A stretch of 64,000 nucleotides of DNA from Planctomycetota bacterium (GCA_021818445.1 JAKAEB010000001.1:127773-191772), one strand, 5' to 3'; shown: positions 45,437 through 56,741, counted from the first letter of the stretch. A program made the numbers and translations. The notes: generated by a model from the sequence alone, not told the origin.

Positions 45437-46321
45437 ATGGCAAAAGCACGAGAAATTGTTAAACGCCGCAAGGCGGTCCGCAACATCCGAAAAATCACAA
45501 AGGTGATGCAGATGGTTGCTACCGCGCGCTTTCAAAAATCGCTTAAACGGGCGAAAGCCACGCGGCCTTATGTTGAACACCTTACCGAGCTGGTGCATAC
45601 CGTTGCGGCATCCGTTGGCAACCTTCCACAGTCCGTCCGCCACCCACTCCTGGCGCAACGCAACATCAAACGCATTGGCCTGCTGGTGGTTACCAGCAAT
45701 CGTGGTCTGGCAGGGGCTTTTAACAGTAACATTCTTCGTCTTGCCATGGCGCAGATACGTGAACTTGAATCGGCCGGCAAGCAGGTGGAAATTTATGTAG
45801 GTGGCCGTAAAGGTGCTGCCTATTTTCGTTTTGCCCGTCGCCCGGTGCGCTATGCCTACTCCAATATCGGCGATAACCCCCGGGCCGAGGAAGTGGCCGA
45901 GGCCGCCCAAAATTTAATGGACGATTTTGTCAGCGGGCACATCGATGCCATCAAAATCGCATACGTTAAATTCATCAGTGTTGGTCAGCAAAAGCCCATC
46001 GTACAGGATGTCCTGCCGCTTAATTTCGCCTCGGCATCAGAGACGGGCAGGCCCATCATCAAAGCGGATATTGAATTCAGCCCCGATGCCCCGGTTTTGT
46101 TGGCCGCTCTTTTGCCTACCATGGTGAAGAGTGCTGCGTTTCAGGCGTTTATTGACTCGGCCGTTTCCGAGCAGATCGCCCGGATGCTGGCTATGGCGGC
46201 CGCAACCGAAAATGCCGAGAGCATGTCCAAGGTGCTTACACGTGACTACAACCGCGCCCGGCAGTCGCAGATCACTTCGGAACTGGCGGAACTGATGGGC
46301 GGCGTTGAGGCAATGAAGTAG
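45437..46321 (+). CDS. atpG: ATP synthase F1 subunit gamma
   Basis: Central rotor shaft, 294 residues. N-terminal helix RRKAVRNIRKITKVMQMVA and C-terminal helix TRDYNRARQSQITSELAEL are the two conserved coiled-coil strands; the middle Rossmann-like domain has LLVVTSNRGLAGAFN. It starts 12 bases after atpA. Nothing is unusual in length. Confidence 0.97.
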   Translation: MAKAREIVKRRKAVRNIRKITKVMQMVATARFQKSLKRAKATRPYVEHLTELVHTVAASVGNLPQSVRHPLLAQRNIKRIGLLVVTSNRGLAGAFNSNILRLAMAQIRELESAGKQVEIYVGGRKGAAYFRFARRPVRYAYSNIGDNPRAEEVAEAAQNLMDDFVSGHIDAIKIAYVKFISVGQQKPIVQDVLPLNFASASETGRPIIKADIEFSPDAPVLLAALLPTMVKSAAFQAFIDSAVSEQIARMLAMAAATENAESMSKVLTRDYNRARQSQITSELAELMGGVEAMK

Positions 46322-46363
46322 TTGGTTCAAAAGAATTTGGAATATTCCGGCCGTAAGAAATGA

Positions 46364-47830
<1,467 letters not shown>

Positions 47831-48253
47831 TGGATAGGTGGTGTCCAGTTGCAGGGTGTTGCACTGGCGCAGTGCCGCTTACAACCGTCTTACGCCAAGC
47901 GTTCAGCTATTCACTCGGCGGCATGGCATCATCCATCCAACGGCTGCCCTATTGGCGCTTATCACTTTGCCAAAATGCGGTGTCTAAATGCTGCTCGTTC
48001 GCAAGGTGCGCCGGGATATCGCGGTCGCACCGCGACGTGAGGTGGTGAAATGGTGAAATAATTTCCAATATTGCCATTTCCCCAAATTCAATTTCTGACA
48101 TTCGCGGGCGCTTTTAACTGACACCCTCCGCTATCTTCCATTGCCACCTCTTCGACCCACGGTTAGACTTCAATTCTGTTGGATAAATTCCGTGGCTGGT
48201 TGGTTTCTACCAATGGTTATTTGCTCTGTCCTTGGTGTAGCAGGCGGTGAATT
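47831..48253. other. 423-base gap after atpD; no epsilon gene
   Basis: Checked all frames for an atpC-like sequence and found none. A perfect 6-bp hairpin CGCGGT-CGC-ACCGCG lies at 48020-48034 and could end the operon transcript, though without a T-run. The rest is unremarkable, with an AT-rich stretch near 48050-48110. Confidence 0.5.
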
Positions 48254-48583
48254 ATGTTAGTGGTGACAACTGAAAATGTATCGGGCTTCCATGTGAGCAA
48301 GGTGCTCGGGCAGGTATTCGGCGTGGTAGTGCGCAGCCGCGGTGTGGCGGGTAATTTCATGGCCGGCCTTCGTACCATCGCCGGCGGAGAAATTAAAGAA
48401 TACTCCAGTATGCTTGAAGAAGCCCGCCGCCACGCCATCGATAAGATGGTTAAAAATGCTACGACCATGGGAGCCAATGCCGTGGTCATGATGCGATTTG
48501 ATTCGTCGGAAATGGGGCAGACCATGTGTGAAATCGTAGCCTACGGCACCGCCGTGCAAATCGAACCCAACTCCGTTAGCTGA
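48254..48583 (+). CDS. YbjQ/UPF0145 family protein
   Basis: 109 residues, single domain. Typical stretches are TTENVSGFHVSKVLGQVFG, GGEIKEYSSMLEEARRHAI and MGANAVVMMRFDSSEMG. The family forms pentamers and is sometimes described as a heavy-metal-binding domain; function is not established. It is followed 16 bases later by a small membrane protein and probably shares its transcript. Confidence 0.87.
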   Translation: MLVVTTENVSGFHVSKVLGQVFGVVVRSRGVAGNFMAGLRTIAGGEIKEYSSMLEEARRHAIDKMVKNATTMGANAVVMMRFDSSEMGQTMCEIVAYGTAVQIEPNSVS

Positions 48584-48599
48584 TGGATGGAGCTACCAC

Positions 48600-48884
48600 G
48601 TGAGGAAATTCTGCTACACCATTGGCTGGGCCGCCATTGTGGGAGGCGTCGTCTGCCTTCTGACTATTGTACTTATCCCCATCGGTATCTGTCTGCTGGT
48701 CTTCGGTGCCGGAATCGTCATCCTTACCGCAATAGAAACTTGGAAATACGTCCGTCGTCCACCATCATCTGCCGATAATTTTGTGCCCACTGATGAAAAA
48801 TATATTGATGATGAAACAGGTAAAATAATGCACGTCTATTACAATCCTTCCACCGGCGAACGTGACTATCGTTCAGAAAATTGA
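48600..48884 (+). CDS. Small membrane protein of unknown function
   Basis: 94 residues with two close hydrophobic helices (IGWAAIVGGVVCLLTIVLIP, ICLLVFGAGIVILTAI) and a polar, acidic C-terminus. GTG start with GGAG 8 bases upstream. It forms a pair with the YbjQ-like gene. No family recognised. Confidence 0.6.
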   Translation: MRKFCYTIGWAAIVGGVVCLLTIVLIPIGICLLVFGAGIVILTAIETWKYVRRPPSSADNFVPTDEKYIDDETGKIMHVYYNPSTGERDYRSEN

Positions 48885-48962
48885 ACTTTCATCGGAATGC
48901 AGAGTTGTACCGATTCACTCCGGTGTACTGCCAGCGAAAATCTATGCAAGTCTGTTGATGGA

Positions 48963-50177
48963 TCAGGGCTGTTGGCCGGCCAAAACCTGATTCCGACGAT
49001 TTTGCGCGTCGGCCATTTCGTCCGCCGTCGGGCTCCGCCCCGTTTTCATCATGGTCACAAAACAATCAAATAGATAGGTTGCGTCGTGCGGGCCGGGGCT
49101 GGCTTCCGGATGGTACTGCACGGCAAAAACCGGCTCGTGCGCCATGCGAAAGCCTTCCAAAGTTTGGTCATTAAGATTAATGTGCGTTGGTTCGCCACCA
49201 TGCTTTTTCAATGATTGCAAATCAACTGCAAATCCGTGGTTCTGCGATGTAATTTCCACTTTGCCGGTCCCCATGTTTTGCACCGGCTGGTTACCGCCAC
49301 GGTGACCAAATTTTAATTTGTAGGTGCTCGATCCCATCGCCAACCCAAGCAATTGATGTCCAAGGCAAATGCCAAAAATCGGCTTTTTTCCGATTAGTTT
49401 TTTCAGCGTGTCCTGAGCGTAGTGGATTGGCTCCGGATCACCTGGCCCGTTGCTGACAAATACACCATCGGGTTGATAGGCCAGAATTTCATCAGCGGAT
49501 GCCGTGGCCGGTACAACCGTCACGCGGCAGCCGCTCTGCACCAGATTCCGCAGGATATTGCGCTTGGCACCGCAATCCATCGCTACAACGTGATGGGCTT
49601 GCCCGGTGTGATGGACATCAGTTGGCTGCGCCCATACCCCTTTGTCATCGGACCATGTGTAGGCCTTTTTAGGGCTAACTTCGGATACCAAGTCTATACC
49701 CACCAATCCCGGCCAAGCCGTGGCCTTGTCCATCAGTTTAGACAAATCGTTCAGGGGACTGGCCTGATTGCAGATGACCCCGCGCATGGCTCCCTGTATC
49801 CGAAGTTTTCGAACCAGCGCTCGAGTGTCAATGCCGGCCAAACCGGCTACACCATTTTTTTCAAGATAATGATCCAAACTTTCCACCGATCGGAAATTGC
49901 TTTCCATTGGCGAAAGGTCTTTGATAATAAAGCCCTGAACCTGCGGTCGGGCGGATTCCTCATCGGCGGAATCGGCAATGCCGTAATTGCCAATTTGAGG
50001 ATAGGTCATTGTGACGATCTGGCCTTTATAGGATGGATCGGTCAGTATCTCCTGATAACCCATAAGAGAGGTATTGAATACCACTTCGCCGACCGCCAAT
50101 GCCGAAGCCCCGAAACCGGTACCGGTAAAAACTGAGCCGTCCTCCAGCACCAAAGCCGCTTTAGATGTGATTGCCAT
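48963..50177 (-). CDS. carA: Carbamoyl-phosphate synthase small subunit
   Basis: Supplies ammonia from glutamine for carbamoyl phosphate, used for arginine and pyrimidines. N-terminal domain VLEDGSVFTGTGFG and VVFNTSLMGYQEILTDPSY; glutaminase domain with nucleophile FGICLGHQLLGLA and AVQYHPEASPGP, triad intact. I take the ATG at 50177 (404 residues); a GTG at 50192 is the alternative. carB is not in the window. It stands alone between the small membrane gene and a tRNA. Confidence 0.95.
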   Translation of the reverse strand: MAITSKAALVLEDGSVFTGTGFGASALAVGEVVFNTSLMGYQEILTDPSYKGQIVTMTYPQIGNYGIADSADEESARPQVQGFIIKDLSPMESNFRSVESLDHYLEKNGVAGLAGIDTRALVRKLRIQGAMRGVICNQASPLNDLSKLMDKATAWPGLVGIDLVSEVSPKKAYTWSDDKGVWAQPTDVHHTGQAHHVVAMDCGAKRNILRNLVQSGCRVTVVPATASADEILAYQPDGVFVSNGPGDPEPIHYAQDTLKKLIGKKPIFGICLGHQLLGLAMGSSTYKLKFGHRGGNQPVQNMGTGKVEITSQNHGFAVDLQSLKKHGGEPTHINLNDQTLEGFRMAHEPVFAVQYHPEASPGPHDATYLFDCFVTMMKTGRSPTADEMADAQNRRNQVLAGQQP

Positions 50178-50302
50178 GATTCGTGTCAACACCTTTCAAC
50201 TTATCGACCCGCGCGGGCCTCATTTACGTGCCGAAGTATAACGGATTCTGCCGATGAAGACTGTTCCTTGAGATAAAAACGGAGTATAGTATCAAGCCGC
50301 AA

Positions 50303-50386
50303 GCCCGGGTGGCGAAATTGGCAGACGCGCCAGCTTGAGGTGCTGGTGGGAGCAATCCCTTGCAGGTTCGAATCCTGTCCCGGGCA
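50303..50386 (+). tRNA. tRNA-Leu (anticodon GAG)
   Basis: An 84-base cloverleaf with 7-bp acceptor stem GCCCGGG/CCCGGGC, discriminator A, anticodon stem CCAGC/GCTGG around the loop TTGAGGT (anticodon GAG, codons CUC/CUU), a class II long variable arm, and T arm GCAGG-TTCGAAT-CCTGT. The CCA end is not encoded. A TATAGT box lies at 50285-50290. Both size and variable arm fit leucine. Confidence 0.95.
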
Positions 50387-50933
50387 TCAGATCAGATTGC
50401 ACCGTTATGGAAGTATCAGAAAATACATCCAAGACGGACTTTGTTCCCTCGCACCTTCACGCATATTCTGAGCAATTCCGGCCATTCCCGTTGCCAACTG
50501 CGTCGGCTTTTCCACTGCTTTGGCCGGTGTCGCGTTTTGGTTTAAATGTTCGCCCGCCATTTGTTAGCAAGCGCGCGGCATTATGGCCACCCCCAGGGCG
50601 GTTTGTGCGAGGTTACTGGCCTGCCAATACGCCGGCCAACTATCGAAACGTGGCAGTGTATCAAACAGAGAAGTTTTGGAAGTTTTGTTCTCTCACGGTA
50701 GAGCCGCAGACGGGTACAAAAACGATATAAATGCCATACGCATTTAGCCGATGGGATCACACCAGCCTGCTTTCAGCCAATGTAAATACCTCTGAACTCT
50801 TTCTTTGCTCGCTTGGCTGTTCAAATAATTTACCATTCACCGCAGTGATGACGGCTCCCTTCGCCAGATTATGTAGCTCCAGTCTTGCCCGGAGTTTCCC
50901 GTCGGCAGTTGCGCCGAAGATGAAAAACTGCGG
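50387..50933. other. 547-base gap after the tRNA
   Basis: One frame (50407-50730, 107 codons) is open from an ATG but has no ribosome binding site, no recognised domain and unusual composition; I do not call it. No hairpin or repeat stands out. Confidence 0.4.
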
Positions 50934-52064
50934 TCACGGCAACGCAAACGCGACGTATGCCGACAACACCCAGTCGCCGCTGTGACGCGCTGCGCTGGTA
51001 AGGGCCGGCCCGGCACCAATTCCAAGGTATGGCGTGAGATATCCCCATTTTGGTTCCGGATTGATCTCTAGGCCGAATATAGTTGAGATCGATTGCTGAC
51101 CTACGTTGCTTCCTGACAAGGGATCTGATCCCACAATTTCAAACACCGGGGTAATATCGGATATGCCCGGTATGGGCAAATTGCGGTGATAAATGTTGTA
51201 ACCCGGCACCGTATCCCAAGTGAGGTCTTTTTCTCCACCCTGATGCGGACCGGTTAAAAACGACATTCCCAGACTTGTCATGATGCTCAGGTGATTGCCC
51301 AATCCTATTGCCTGCATGATGCGCGGTGAAATGACCGTACCGGTGCTCACCGTTGAGCCTGACGGAGGATCAATCTCAAGCCCTGGCACCAGCGAATAGT
51401 CAATCGAATCATGCTTGCTCACATATTGGTAAATCGGCGCACGCATGATAATGGCGAAATTAGCCATACCATCAAAATTGCGGCTCGTCGGTTCGCCGGG
51501 TGCGGCATCGGGAAATGACACATGTTCATGCTGATACGGGGCCTGCAATTCGACTGTCCACTGGTCCATGCCCCACTTGAATTCATTGTAGAAGAGGTCC
51601 AGTTGCTGGTGGCCGGTTTCAAAGTGGTACCAAGTCATCGCAACCTCGCGCTGCGCTGCCACATTGGCGGCCAGAAATGTACCGGGGAAAAAGCCTTTGG
51701 CCAACTTGCTGCGGTGATCCAGCAATCCAAAAAAATAGCGGGTGGATTGGCTGCCCCCGGCCCCGGCATCAAACGACCTCACCGGAGAGTCTCCGCCCGC
51801 CATCTGTGCCAATTCATCAGACATACTTTTTTCATGCCGACGGCCGACTTGTTTTCCATAGTTAAACGCATCTTGAAGGATGTCTGCCGCTGAAGGTAAA
51901 CCGATATCGTCACCCCGGTTTCCATGCGCGACCGTGTCTTGTGCTGCCGGAGTGGATGTGCCTGCTATCGCCGATGCCGCTCCCTTGACTGGTGCTGCAG
52001 CGACAAGGCAGCCGACTGCCATAGTAATCATTATGCGTGATGGAAGTGTGTTGATGCCTTTCAC
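50934..52064 (-). CDS. Putative outer-membrane beta-barrel protein
   Basis: 376 residues. Signal peptide: ITMAVGCLVAAAPVKGAASA. The mature part after about 120 residues alternates polar and hydrophobic residues in short strands with aromatic ends (for example WTVELQAPYQHEHVSF, YLTPYLGIGAGPALT) and ends in an aromatic strand VLSAYVAFALP, the pattern of outer-membrane barrels often called transporters. GTG 52064 has AAAGGA 9 bases upstream. It is the third gene of an operon with MFS and metallophosphoesterase-like genes. Confidence 0.65.
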   Translation of the reverse strand: MKGINTLPSRIMITMAVGCLVAAAPVKGAASAIAGTSTPAAQDTVAHGNRGDDIGLPSAADILQDAFNYGKQVGRRHEKSMSDELAQMAGGDSPVRSFDAGAGGSQSTRYFFGLLDHRSKLAKGFFPGTFLAANVAAQREVAMTWYHFETGHQQLDLFYNEFKWGMDQWTVELQAPYQHEHVSFPDAAPGEPTSRNFDGMANFAIIMRAPIYQYVSKHDSIDYSLVPGLEIDPPSGSTVSTGTVISPRIMQAIGLGNHLSIMTSLGMSFLTGPHQGGEKDLTWDTVPGYNIYHRNLPIPGISDITPVFEIVGSDPLSGSNVGQQSISTIFGLEINPEPKWGYLTPYLGIGAGPALTSAARHSGDWVLSAYVAFALP

Positions 52065-52125
52065 AGATTTTGTCCTTTCTAATAAATACACAAAAATAGT
52101 TGCTGCTTGCAGGCGGACGCTCTCG

Positions 52126-53049
52126 TCACGTTCCGCCAACCGGTGCACCATGCCCGAAACTCTTTGTGTCAGCAGAGGCGCGCGGGCGGCTGCTCTTTTC
52201 CCATTCAAGTATCGTTCCGCCTGCATCCGGGCGGCGGTTCAATTTCCGTTCGGCGGGTGGCAAACTTTCAATGCCGACCGTCCATGTACCTGTTATCAGC
52301 GGCTGGATAAAAATTTCTGAAACACCTTCGCGGCGCAATTGATTTGCCCAAGATTCGTAATCGTATGTCACCCGGCGAAGTTCAAGTTTTACCGAATTGC
52401 CGGTTGTATCCATAATCAGGTAATGCACGGCCGGATCACCATCATGATCGGGTTTGCCCACAACCCCGCAGTTGGCCGCAAAGCCCACATCGGCAATCTT
52501 ACGCAACCAAGGGAAACCCGAATGGGTACAGACAAATCCGGACGTTTGAGTGGACACTAAAAGACGCTGTAATAAATTTTCATCAAGGCTGGATGGGTAC
52601 AAAAATTCGTTGGTTTGGCGCGGGCTGCCGTGGCATAGAAGGACAGTTCCCACGGGTGTATCCAATTGGCCGCGATCCGGCCAAGTTGCAAGCCATTGCC
52701 GATTGGCGTCGGAAAGACTTTCGGCGGCATAGTTAAATGCTTCGCAACTGGCCTTTTCATCCTGCATGGATGAATAGCCGCACCCACATACATTTTGTCC
52801 CGCCGCCGCCTGCAATTCATGATTACCTGCCACGAGGATATCAAATTCGCCGCGTATCAGATCAATAATTTCATCGCTGTGGCCGCAGCATCCGATGGCG
52901 TCGCCTAGAAAGCCCCGTTGTGTGCACCTTTGGGCACGGGCATCTTCCAGACACGCCCGCAGCGCCGGTACGTTGCCATACGCACCGCCCATCAGCGCGA
53001 TGCGCAGGTTTTTCGGCAATATCCTATCGCGAGAAAATCCCCGGGACAT
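52126..53049 (-). CDS. Degenerate metallophosphoesterase-family protein
   Basis: 307 residues. The calcineurin-like fold is evident: FLGDAIGCCGHSDE, VAGNHELQA and LLCHGSPRQ match the family motifs. But the first motif D-x-H-G-N is G-x-Y-G-N here (LMGGAYGNVPAL) and the last GHTH-like motif is THSGF. Several metal ligands are therefore lost. The C-terminal 40 residues are a polar, Arg-rich tail. ATG 53049 has GGAG 9 bases upstream and is 4 bases behind the MFS stop. It may be a non-catalytic binding protein or a sensor. Confidence 0.75.
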   Translation of the reverse strand: MSRGFSRDRILPKNLRIALMGGAYGNVPALRACLEDARAQRCTQRGFLGDAIGCCGHSDEIIDLIRGEFDILVAGNHELQAAAGQNVCGCGYSSMQDEKASCEAFNYAAESLSDANRQWLATWPDRGQLDTPVGTVLLCHGSPRQTNEFLYPSSLDENLLQRLLVSTQTSGFVCTHSGFPWLRKIADVGFAANCGVVGKPDHDGDPAVHYLIMDTTGNSVKLELRRVTYDYESWANQLRREGVSEIFIQPLITGTWTVGIESLPPAERKLNRRPDAGGTILEWEKSSRPRASADTKSFGHGAPVGGT

Positions 53050-53053
53050 AGCA

Positions 53054-54478
53054 TTATTCTCCGGCCGGTATGACCACTGGCTGCACCATCGCTTCCAATG
53101 ATCGACCTGCCCCTTCAATTCCCCATATACTCCACGGGATCATGGCAGCCGCCCCGACCATCCAGAGAAAGCCCATCAGGCCGAAAACTCCTGCGTCACC
53201 CCAACTTGATTTGGACACTGCCACCAGCAGGGGGCCGGAGGCGATGGCCCCAATGCGCCCTATGGCAACTGACACGCCAATGCCGGTAGCCCGCAGATGA
53301 GTGGGAAATATCTCTGAAAAAGTCGGGTATGCGCTGGTCCATGCCCCCGTCGCACAAAAGTTGGCCGCCATAAATGCGACCAGCACCACCGTCGGTGAAT
53401 GCGTCGCGGCCGCAGGTGCCATCAGTAAACTGGTCAATGCCGCCATTGTGTAAAACAACGGAACCATCCGCTTGCGGCCCAACTGGTCAAATTTCCAGGC
53501 CATCAGCAGGCCTCCGGCCAAAGCTCCAATATTGCCCATGAAGTAGAACCACGGCATCTGATGGTTTGGGATGTGCACCTGCGGCAGCACCACCAGCGCC
53601 AGAAAGGTGAACAAACCGTAGTAGCCAAATGCTTCGGACAGGTCCAGAGTGGCCCCCAGCATAAGGCGGTAAGGATAGCGACTGATCAATTCCATTAAAT
53701 CGGCGGCTACTGTGCGTGCAGGGTTGCTACCGGGCAAATTTAATTGTGAATCGGAAACCGCACCATTGATTGGCGGTTCCTGACCGGCGGCATGCACCAT
53801 GTCATTGACGACGCGCTGGGCGGCATCGGGCTTTCCACGAGAGAGTAACCAACGGGGCGATTCCGGCAGTACCCTGCGGAAATAGGCCACGAACAGGCCG
53901 CCTACCGCCCCGAGCGCAAAGCCCAGTCGCCAGGCAATCGCTGACTCCGGTATTAGGTTCAAGAATAAAATACTAACCAGCGCCGCAACCAATGCACCCA
54001 CCGGCCAGAAATTCATAACGATGGCCGCTGCCCGTCCGCGATGTTTAACCGGCAATAACTCTCCGATCGCTCCATTGATGGCGGAATATTCTGCACCAAC
54101 GCCAATCGCCGTCAGAAAACGGAAAACCATAAACCAGCCGAAGCCGGGTGAGAGAGCCGAACACAAGGTAAAAAATGAATAGATCGTCAAAGTGGTAAGA
54201 AAAAGCTTCTTGCGTCCAAACCGATCGGCCAGATACCCAAAAAGCACCGCCCCGACCATGATGCCCGCCAGCCATAGCGAGGTGATCAGCGACGCTTCAG
54301 AACTACTTAAATGCCACTGGGATTTGAGGATTCCCAGTAGCCCGCCGGTAAGATTGACTTCAAACGCGTCAAAAAGCCACCCAATCCCCAATGCCAGTGT
54401 CACCACGGTGTGGTACCGACTCCATCGGAGTCTATCCAGAACAGACCACGGCGAACTACTCTGCGAATAGGCTGGCAT
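53054..54478 (-). CDS. MFS transporter, sugar or organic-acid type
   Basis: 474 residues, twelve membrane helices. MFS signatures: GYLADRFGRKKLF after helix 2, ESPRWLLSRGKPD after helix 6 and FDQLGRKRMVP after helix 8, which match the sugar/aromatic-acid symporter group. The start gives a short polar N-terminus. It is first in a minus-strand operon with a metallophosphoesterase-like gene and an outer-membrane barrel, suggesting a transport role across both membranes. The substrate cannot be told. Confidence 0.85.
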   Translation of the reverse strand: MPAYSQSSSPWSVLDRLRWSRYHTVVTLALGIGWLFDAFEVNLTGGLLGILKSQWHLSSSEASLITSLWLAGIMVGAVLFGYLADRFGRKKLFLTTLTIYSFFTLCSALSPGFGWFMVFRFLTAIGVGAEYSAINGAIGELLPVKHRGRAAAIVMNFWPVGALVAALVSILFLNLIPESAIAWRLGFALGAVGGLFVAYFRRVLPESPRWLLSRGKPDAAQRVVNDMVHAAGQEPPINGAVSDSQLNLPGSNPARTVAADLMELISRYPYRLMLGATLDLSEAFGYYGLFTFLALVVLPQVHIPNHQMPWFYFMGNIGALAGGLLMAWKFDQLGRKRMVPLFYTMAALTSLLMAPAAATHSPTVVLVAFMAANFCATGAWTSAYPTFSEIFPTHLRATGIGVSVAIGRIGAIASGPLLVAVSKSSWGDAGVFGLMGFLWMVGAAAMIPWSIWGIEGAGRSLEAMVQPVVIPAGE

Positions 54479-54823
54479 GTGGCCCCTTCAAAAAATTTAT
54501 TCCATTCACTTAGCTACGCACTAGCGTACGCAGCCACTCAGCGTTTGGATGATGGTCGGGCGAAGAGCCACAATCTTACACCCCATCGCGATTTCTTAGC
54601 CTCGGTCCGTTACCTGCCATGATTTACTTTGGGGCATTCATTGGCCAAGCGGTTTCAAGCGGGAGACCAGCCACGCTGGGGGCAAAATCAAAACTTTTTC
54701 CACCGAGGCGATAAAGTTACGTTAATCGCTATAATCTAGGTTTTGGCCAGTGAATGGCGCGGTTTCCCTCGACCGGGGAGACTTGAAAATGGGTGTCAGC
54801 GGTTGATTTGGAGAGTTCTCTCA
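54479..54823. other. 345-base intergenic region with a -10 box for ribH
   Basis: Divergent promoter region between the MFS operon and ribH. A perfect TATAAT is at 54730-54735; the -35 (GGCGAT) is poor. No FMN riboswitch pattern was seen. Nothing else is supported. Confidence 0.4.
54730..54735 (+). promoter_or_regulatory. -10 box of the ribH-nusB-ftsY operon
   Basis: Perfect TATAAT about 90 bases before the ribH ATG. The -35 17 bases upstream does not match consensus, so an activator may be needed or the true promoter lies elsewhere. Confidence 0.35.
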
Positions 54824-55306
54824 ATGCAGGAGTCTATGGTGGGTTTATTGACGGTAAAACCGGCACATCGGTTCGTCATTATCGCGGCAGAGTTTAACAA
54901 GCTCGTTACAGCGCAGCTTGAAATGGGTGCCCGCGAGGAATTATGCAAACTTGGTGCCCAAAGCTCGCAAATCTCCACCATCTGGGTTCCGGGAAGTTTT
55001 GAGATTCCAACCACTGCCATGGCCGTCGCCAAAAAGGGTGGTGTTTCTGCCATCATCTGCCTTGGTTGCATTATCCGTGGTCAGACGACGCATTTTGACC
55101 ATGTGGCGGCAACCGCAGCTTCTGGCATAGCGGCCATCGGTCCAGCTACGGGGGTACCCACCATCTTTGGTGTGATAACCGCCGATACCCAGGAGCAGGC
55201 ACTGGATCGCGCAGGACTGAAAATGGGCAACATCGGCAGCCACGGGGCCCAAGCTGCCGTTCATATGGCCAATACAATGGCAAATATCGCCAAAGGTACC
55301 GTTTAA
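54824..55306 (+). CDS. ribH: 6,7-dimethyl-8-ribityllumazine synthase
   Basis: Penultimate step of riboflavin synthesis. 160 residues. VPGSFEIPTTA and GCIIRGQTTHFDHV with the catalytic His are intact, and PTIFGVITADTQEQAL is the family's last conserved region. ATG 54824 has GGAG 10 bases upstream; ATG 54836 is possible but its AGGAG is too close. The stop overlaps the start of nusB (TAATG). Pairing with nusB is common in bacteria. Confidence 0.95.
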   Translation: MQESMVGLLTVKPAHRFVIIAAEFNKLVTAQLEMGAREELCKLGAQSSQISTIWVPGSFEIPTTAMAVAKKGGVSAIICLGCIIRGQTTHFDHVAATAASGIAAIGPATGVPTIFGVITADTQEQALDRAGLKMGNIGSHGAQAAVHMANTMANIAKGTV

Positions 55307-55797
55307 TGACAAGTTCTATTGAGTCCAATCCCGATTCAACGCAGTTAAGTATCCGTCAAAAATCGCAGGCTAGACGATTGGCCCTTCAGGCCCTGTTTCA
55401 GGCCGATGCACAGGGAAATGATTTTTTTACCTCGGGACTGGCTGATTTTATGGCTCAATCGACCGAGGATATTTCGGTGCGCCTGCTGGCGAGTCGAATG
55501 GCGAATCATGCGTGGGATTATCGCAAGATGTCGGACGATTGGATCACGCGATTAATGACACAATGGTCGCTTTCGCGGGTGGCGGCTGTGGATCGGGCAA
55601 TCTTGTGGCTGGGGCTTTGGGAGTTAACCTCCGGAACAGACACCCCGCCGAAAGTTGTTTTGGATGAAGCCATCAACATGGCCAAAGAATATTCCACCGC
55701 TGAATCATCAAAATTCATTAACGGAGTGCTGGGGGCGGCGTACAATCAGCACGCTGCCAACCTGGCTCAAACCCGGCCGCAAAAAATGTCGGAGTGA
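55306..55797 (+). CDS. nusB: Transcription antitermination factor NusB
   Basis: Binds boxA RNA with S10 in rRNA antitermination. 163 residues: RRLALQALFQAD at the N-terminus, then DRAILWLGLWEL and VVLDEAINMAKEYSTAESSKFINGVL (part of the family's C-terminal helix region). It overlaps ribH by one base and its stop overlaps the upstream part of ftsY. Nothing unusual. Confidence 0.93.
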   Translation: MTSSIESNPDSTQLSIRQKSQARRLALQALFQADAQGNDFFTSGLADFMAQSTEDISVRLLASRMANHAWDYRKMSDDWITRLMTQWSLSRVAAVDRAILWLGLWELTSGTDTPPKVVLDEAINMAKEYSTAESSKFINGVLGAAYNQHAANLAQTRPQKMSE

Positions 55798-55799
55798 TG

Positions 55800-56741
55800 A
55801 TGGTCTTTGGTTTTATTAAAAAAGCCGTCGATGCCGGCACGGATAAGCTGCGGCAGGGTCTCGCCCGCACCCGATCTGCCCTGGTTGGGTCGCTGCGAAC
55901 CATGCTGACCGGTCGACGCCTGGACCAGGCGTTGATTGACGAGTTACGCACCCGGTTGATCGCCGCCGATTTGGGTGTCGCCTCCACCGATCAAATAATG
56001 AATGACCTCACCACGGCCTGGAAGCAGGGACGCATCGGTACGGGCGACGAGGTATTGGATTTTCTCAAAGGCGAGATGCGCCAGTACTGGCCCGTAGAGA
56101 GCCGTGAACTGCATTGGGCCGCGTCCGGCCCTACCGTGATTTTAGTTACTGGTATCAACGGTGCCGGCAAAACCACCAGCATCGCCAAACTGGGCCAATG
56201 GTTAAAAGACCAGAATAAATCGGTAGTGGTTGCCGCCTGCGATACTTTTCGTGCCGCCGCCGTAGAGCAACTGACCATCTGGTCGCAGCGGGTAGGTGTG
56301 GATATCGTGAAGCATCAGATGGGGAGCGACCCGGCAGCCGTGGCTTTTGATGCCTGCCAGGCGGCGGTAGCCCGCCAGCGCGATGTGCTTATCATCGACA
56401 CCGCCGGTCGGCTTCACACGCAGGATCATCTCATGCGTGAACTGCAAAAAATCCGGCGTGTGGTGGGTAAAGTTATTCCCGATGCTCCTCATGAATCGCT
56501 GCTGGTACTCGACGCGACGATTGGCCAAAACGCCATCCGGCAGGCGGAAGAATTTCGCAAGGCCGTGGATTTAACTGGCATTTTCCTCGCCAAACTTGAC
56601 GGCACCGCCAAGGGAGGAATTGTCGTGGCTATCAGAAATCAGTTGGGGTTACCCGTGAAGTTTGTCGGCCTCGGCGAAACACCTGCCGATATCGAGGCAT
56701 TTAACCCTGAGGCATTTGTCGATGCCTTATTTTCTGAATAA
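55800..56741 (+). CDS. ftsY: Signal recognition particle receptor FtsY
   Basis: GTPase that docks SRP-ribosome complexes on the membrane. 313 residues: N domain from the start, then the G domain with [33 protein letters not shown] and [11 protein letters not shown], ending [12 protein letters not shown]. The acidic A domain of E. coli FtsY is absent, as in many bacteria. ATG 55800 is chosen because GGAG is 5 bases upstream; 55794 and 55797 are too close. Confidence 0.95.
   Translation: MVFGFIKKAVDAGTDKLRQGLARTRSALVGSLRTMLTGRRLDQALIDELRTRLIAADLGVASTDQIMNDLTTAWKQGRIGTGDEVLDFLKGEMRQYWPVESRELHWAASGPTVILVTGINGAGKTTSIAKLGQWLKDQNKSVVVAACDTFRAAAVEQLTIWSQRVGVDIVKHQMGSDPAAVAFDACQAAVARQRDVLIIDTAGRLHTQDHLMRELQKIRRVVGKVIPDAPHESLLVLDATIGQNAIRQAEEFRKAVDLTGIFLAKLDGTAKGGIVVAIRNQLGLPVKFVGLGETPADIEAFNPEAFVDALFSE

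Noticed and set aside
47831..48060. Possible hidden atpC
   Set aside because: No frame carries the epsilon signatures; one short frame ending VAPREVVKW is chance.
50407..50730. 107-codon frame after the tRNA
   Set aside because: No ribosome binding site, no family pattern and unusual composition; likely chance.
54479..54823. FMN riboswitch before ribH
   Set aside because: No conserved FMN-element blocks seen.
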